DNA of 8,223 nt from Planctomycetaceae bacterium. GTDB lineage: Bacteria; Planctomycetota; Planctomycetia; Planctomycetales; Planctomycetaceae. The notes beneath the pieces were generated by a model that saw only the letters and a list, made by a program, of their open reading frames with translations, was not told the origin of the DNA and did not search any database. The stretch is taken from assembly GCA_023258825.1 (NCBI GenBank), contig JALQWE010000145.1:1-8223 (forward strand). The letters run 5' to 3'. The first letter of the stretch is position 1; every line of letters starts with the position of its first letter. Made by a program: the position numbers and the translations under genes. Positions 5,892 through 8,223 of this stretch are shown here, one piece after another.

Positions 5892-7022
5892 ATGAGCGAA
5901 CAGTGGATTGCTGAGCGAATGCAGAAGATTGATGCCTCCGGCATTCGCAAGGTTTTTGACCTCGCCGCCTCCATGAAACGGCCGGTGAATCTCAGTATCG
6001 GACAGCCGCACTACGATACGCCGCAACCCGTCAAGGATGCTCTCTGCAAAGCCGTTCAGGAAGGTCGCAATGCCTACAGCCAGACTCAGGGCATCGCGCC
6101 CCTGCTGAACCTGCTGCAGGCCGATGTTGACCAGCGATACGGCCAAACCGATCGCAAAGTTTTTGTGACATCGGGAACCAGCGGCGCCCTGGTACTGGCA
6201 CTCTGCACCCTTGTGAACCCCGGGGAAGAAGTCATCATCTTCGACCCGTGGTTTGTGATGTACCGACACCTTGTCACGCTCACGGGGGGAACCGTCGTCC
6301 CGGTCTCCACGTATCCCGATTTTCGAGTTCCTGTGGATGCGGTTCGAAAAGCCATCACCCCCAGAACCAAACTGATCATTTTCAACAGTCCGGCGAATCC
6401 CACTGGTATTGTGGCCACTCCGGCCGAAACCCAGGCACTTGCCGAACTGGCGGCGGAAAAAAACATCGCCCTGATCAGTGATGAGATTTATCGGGCCTTC
6501 TGCTACGACGGCGAATTCACCAGCCCGGTCCACTGGAACGATCGCACGATCGTGATCGACGGCTTCAGTAAGTCTCACTCCATGACCGGACTGCGACTGG
6601 GCTTTATGCACGGTCCCGGCTACCTGATTCAGCAGATGCTGAAACTGCAGCAGTTCACCTTCGTGTGTGCCCCGCACCCGGTGCAATGGGCCGGGGTGAC
6701 CGCATGGGAACTGGACCTGGAAGACAACCGCGCTGACTACCGTCGCAAGCGTGACCTGCTGGCAGGCCTCGTCCGCGAAGATTTTCAGATTTTAGGTGGT
6801 GAAGGCGCCTTCTACCTCTTCCTGAAGGCTCCCTGGGGGACGGGCAGTGAGTTTGTGGCAGAGGCGATCAGGAACAATCTGCTGATTATTCCGGGAAACG
6901 TGTTTAGTGCGCAGGACACACATTTTCGGGTGTCGTTTGCGGCGTCAGACGAGACGATTCGTGAAGGCGCCGAAATCCTCTGCCGGCTGGCTCGTCAGGG
7001 CGGCCCATCCACACAACCATAA
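5892..7022 (+). CDS. Class I/II pyridoxal-phosphate aminotransferase
   Basis: Predicted cytosolic fold-type I PLP enzyme that moves an amino group between an amino acid and a 2-oxo acid. The 376-residue product has normal family length. LSIGQPHYDTP (34-44) is the N-terminal substrate loop. TSGTSGAL (93-100) is the phosphate-binding turn, NSPANPTG (165-172, N169) and SDEIY (196-200, D197 to the pyridine nitrogen, Y200) follow, and Lys227 in GFSKSHSMTGLRLGF is the Schiff-base lysine with R235 on the phosphate side. R346 in FRVSFA is the likely carboxylate-binding arginine. It is closest to the prokaryotic aspartate/PatA-type branch and is not a DegT-type sugar aminotransferase, so it should not act on the UDP-sugar made by the neighbour. 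AGGGAG (5879-5884) lies 7 bases before the ATG, a good ribosome binding site that supports this start. The exact substrate is not determinable. Confidence 0.92.
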   Translation: MSEQWIAERMQKIDASGIRKVFDLAASMKRPVNLSIGQPHYDTPQPVKDALCKAVQEGRNAYSQTQGIAPLLNLLQADVDQRYGQTDRKVFVTSGTSGALVLALCTLVNPGEEVIIFDPWFVMYRHLVTLTGGTVVPVSTYPDFRVPVDAVRKAITPRTKLIIFNSPANPTGIVATPAETQALAELAAEKNIALISDEIYRAFCYDGEFTSPVHWNDRTIVIDGFSKSHSMTGLRLGFMHGPGYLIQQMLKLQQFTFVCAPHPVQWAGVTAWELDLEDNRADYRRKRDLLAGLVREDFQILGGEGAFYLFLKAPWGTGSEFVAEAIRNNLLIIPGNVFSAQDTHFRVSFAASDETIREGAEILCRLARQGGPSTQP

Positions 7023-7074
7023 ACCACAGAACGACTTACAGCTCACCAAAGCCGTACAGAATCCTTTGACGTTA

Positions 7075-7096
7075 CGGTCCGGCTTTGCCGGGACCG
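7075..7096 (+). terminator. Hairpin after the aminotransferase gene, possible terminator
   Basis: CGGTCC (7075-7080) pairs with GGACCG (7091-7096). After a single bulged G at 7090, GGC (7081-7083) pairs with GCC (7087-7089) around a TTT loop, giving nine G/C-rich base pairs in all. It begins 52 bases after the aminotransferase stop codon. No T-run follows, so classic intrinsic termination is not assured. Confidence 0.4.
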
Positions 7097-7370
7097 GGAT
7101 CGTGTCCACAGTTCACTCCGCCATCGTGCGGTCTGCCCACCGACCTCATCGGATGAACCGCGCAGGTAAAGATTTCGGAAAAGTGCGTGATTTTCTTGCG
7201 TGCGTGCAAAAATCCCGGGATGATATTCAGTGACCTTTCCTGATTTGTGAACAATAATTCCACCACGGTGACTCTCCGCAGGGCACCGTTACATCTGTAT
7301 TTCAGGCGCATCGGGAATTGCAGTATTTGTGACCACGCGGTGAAACGCCGATTTGGTCAGGGGACATCAA

Positions 7371-7375
7371 GGGGA
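7371..7375 (+). promoter_or_regulatory. Ribosome binding site of the DUF1559 gene, with a second similar box upstream
   Basis: AAGGGGAC (7369-7376) ends five bases before the ATG at 7382 and can serve as a Shine-Dalgarno. A nearly identical AGGGGAC lies 11 bases upstream (7359-7365), giving two purine-rich boxes in tandem. Confidence 0.5.
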
Positions 7376-7381
7376 CCGTCC

Positions 7382-8223
7382 ATGAAAACCGTTCAAAGGC
7401 GCATTCGGGGGTTCACCCTGATCGAGCTGCTCGTTGTCATCGCAATCATTGCAGTGCTGGTGGCGATTCTTCTGCCCGCCGTGCAGAAGGCACGAGAATC
7501 AGCCAATCGGACTCGCTGCGTGAATAATGTCAAGCAGCTGGCTCTGGCACTGCACAATTACCACGACTCCCACGGTGTGTTGCCGCCAGGTGCGATCTCG
7601 ACCCTGTTTGCCGGCGATCTTTCACCCGCAGGAGCTCGCTTCCGCGATCCTCGCGAACCCTATGAAAACAGTCAGGTACTGGGTCTGCATGGCAGCAGCT
7701 GGATGTTCCAGATTCTGCCCTACGTTGAGCAGGGCAATATCTACAACCTGTGGCGCAATGATTACAACGTCTTCGGCAACTCCGAAATCCTGCTGGACAA
7801 CGGGCCAACTCTGCTGTGGCGCAACATCGGTTATGCCCCAGCTCAGGCCGACATCCCGGGCTTCTACTGCCCATCACGACGTTCAAAAATCGACAACGCC
7901 ACAAAGTTCTCTCACAACAAGTATCTTGACACCGACGCACCAGTGAAGCTCTCAACCGGCGTTCGTGGCGGTGGAAATGACTACGTGGGATGTGCTGGTT
8001 CCGGACGACTGTTCAACCCCCAGACTCGATCCGTCTATGACCTCACCCCAGAGCAGATTCAGTTCTACCAGAATCAGCTGCGGACACCTGCCAACAACTT
8101 CAACCAGTTGTCCTTCAACACAGGCGTCCTGTTCACCAACAGTTCTGTGCGTCTGACCGACATCAAAGACGGGACTTCGCAGACAATCATGATCAGCGAA
8201 GCCGAACGCTTCGAAAATCTGCC
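7382..8223 (+). CDS. DUF1559 family protein with prepilin-type N-terminus (3' end beyond window)
   Basis: The reading frame is open from the ATG at 7382 to the window end, giving 280 residues of an incomplete protein. A short basic leader (MKTVQRRIRG) precedes FTLIELLVVIAIIAVLVAILLPAVQ. This is a type IV pilin/pseudopilin-like signal, with expected cleavage after Gly10 and the conserved Glu at mature position 5, so a prepilin peptidase and membrane insertion through the hydrophobic helix are implied. The DUF1559 body follows with NVKQLALALHNYHD (49-62), LPPGA (67-71), SSWMFQILPYVEQGNIYN (105-122), FYCPSRR (161-167) and DIKDGTSQTIMISE (260-273). The family is typically 300-400 residues and is present in dozens to hundreds of copies in planctomycete genomes; its function is unknown, though a cell-surface or secretion-related role is often assumed. 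The start is supported by the purine-rich box at 7369-7376. Confidence 0.93.
   Translation, partial: MKTVQRRIRGFTLIELLVVIAIIAVLVAILLPAVQKARESANRTRCVNNVKQLALALHNYHDSHGVLPPGAISTLFAGDLSPAGARFRDPREPYENSQVLGLHGSSWMFQILPYVEQGNIYNLWRNDYNVFGNSEILLDNGPTLLWRNIGYAPAQADIPGFYCPSRRSKIDNATKFSHNKYLDTDAPVKLSTGVRGGGNDYVGCAGSGRLFNPQTRSVYDLTPEQIQFYQNQLRTPANNFNQLSFNTGVLFTNSSVRLTDIKDGTSQTIMISEAERFENL

Larger units (their letters stand above)
7023..7381. other. Intergenic region of 359 bp before the DUF1559 gene
   Basis: No gene is supported here. A plus-strand frame ending at 7233 is an out-of-frame run-on from the aminotransferase, and a 79-codon minus-strand frame (7311 to 7072) matches nothing I know. The region holds a strong hairpin (7075-7096), a 10-bp palindrome ATCCCGGGAT (7212-7221) and two close GGGGAC boxes before the next start. 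An AT-richer patch near 7245-7260 could house a promoter, but no convincing -35/-10 pair is visible. Confidence 0.5.

Noticed and set aside
5769..6686. 305-codon minus-strand frame opposite the aminotransferase
   Set aside because: It is antisense to a gene with all PLP-enzyme residues and a good RBS; its translation is low-complexity Gly/Arg/His-rich.
7066..7094. TTGACG as a -35 promoter element after the aminotransferase
   Set aside because: At 16-18 bases downstream there is only GC-rich hairpin sequence with no -10-like hexamer.
7072..7311. 79-codon minus-strand frame before the DUF1559 gene
   Set aside because: It overlaps the putative terminator hairpin, has no recognisable motif and no supporting RBS.

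Overview
The window looks like a stretch of a planctomycete chromosome, probably from the Planctomycetales/Pirellulales group. The best clue is the gene entering the right edge. It encodes a prepilin-type N-terminus (FTLIELLVVIAIIAVLVAILLPAVQ) running into a DUF1559-type body with the NVKQLALALHNYHD and LPPGA blocks, a family massively expanded in Planctomycetes. The large exported sugar dehydrogenase with PKD, cytochrome c and CBM6-like modules on the left fits the same lineage. The DNA is moderately GC-rich, and long shadow ORFs lie antisense to the real genes.

Layout. (1) Bases 1-374 hold no convincing gene. A perfect 55-bp direct repeat occurs at 1-55 and 328-382, with a REP-like bulged stem-loop between the copies. 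This looks like non-coding repeat or mobile-element debris. (2) On the minus strand, 375-3098 encodes a 907-residue secreted PQQ-dependent sugar dehydrogenase with an apparent built-in c-type cytochrome. Its last bases, including the stop codon, lie inside the second repeat copy. (3) Bases 3099-3620 are a divergent intergenic region with a possible minus-strand promoter and a GC-rich hairpin just before the next gene. (4) Three plus-strand enzyme genes follow: a WbpA-like nucleotide-sugar 6-dehydrogenase (3621-4970), an NfsB-like nitroreductase (5093-5725) and a class I/II PLP aminotransferase (5892-7022). Gaps of 122 and 166 bp separate them, each containing an 8-bp inverted repeat with a 34-nt spacer. 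(5) Bases 7023-7381 are intergenic with a strong hairpin. (6) A DUF1559 gene starts at 7382 and runs off the right end.

How the genes relate. The periplasmic dehydrogenase would oxidise sugars or sugar-like alcohols and pass electrons through its own haem. The nucleotide-sugar dehydrogenase would make UDP-uronic acids for surface polysaccharide, but no glycosyltransferase or sugar aminotransferase sits beside it. The nitroreductase and aminotransferase look like general metabolism. The three plus-strand genes may be co-transcribed, but no shared pathway can be read from the sequence. I found no clear defence system, CRISPR array, RNA gene or intact transposase. The least explained item is the 55-bp repeat pair at the left edge.
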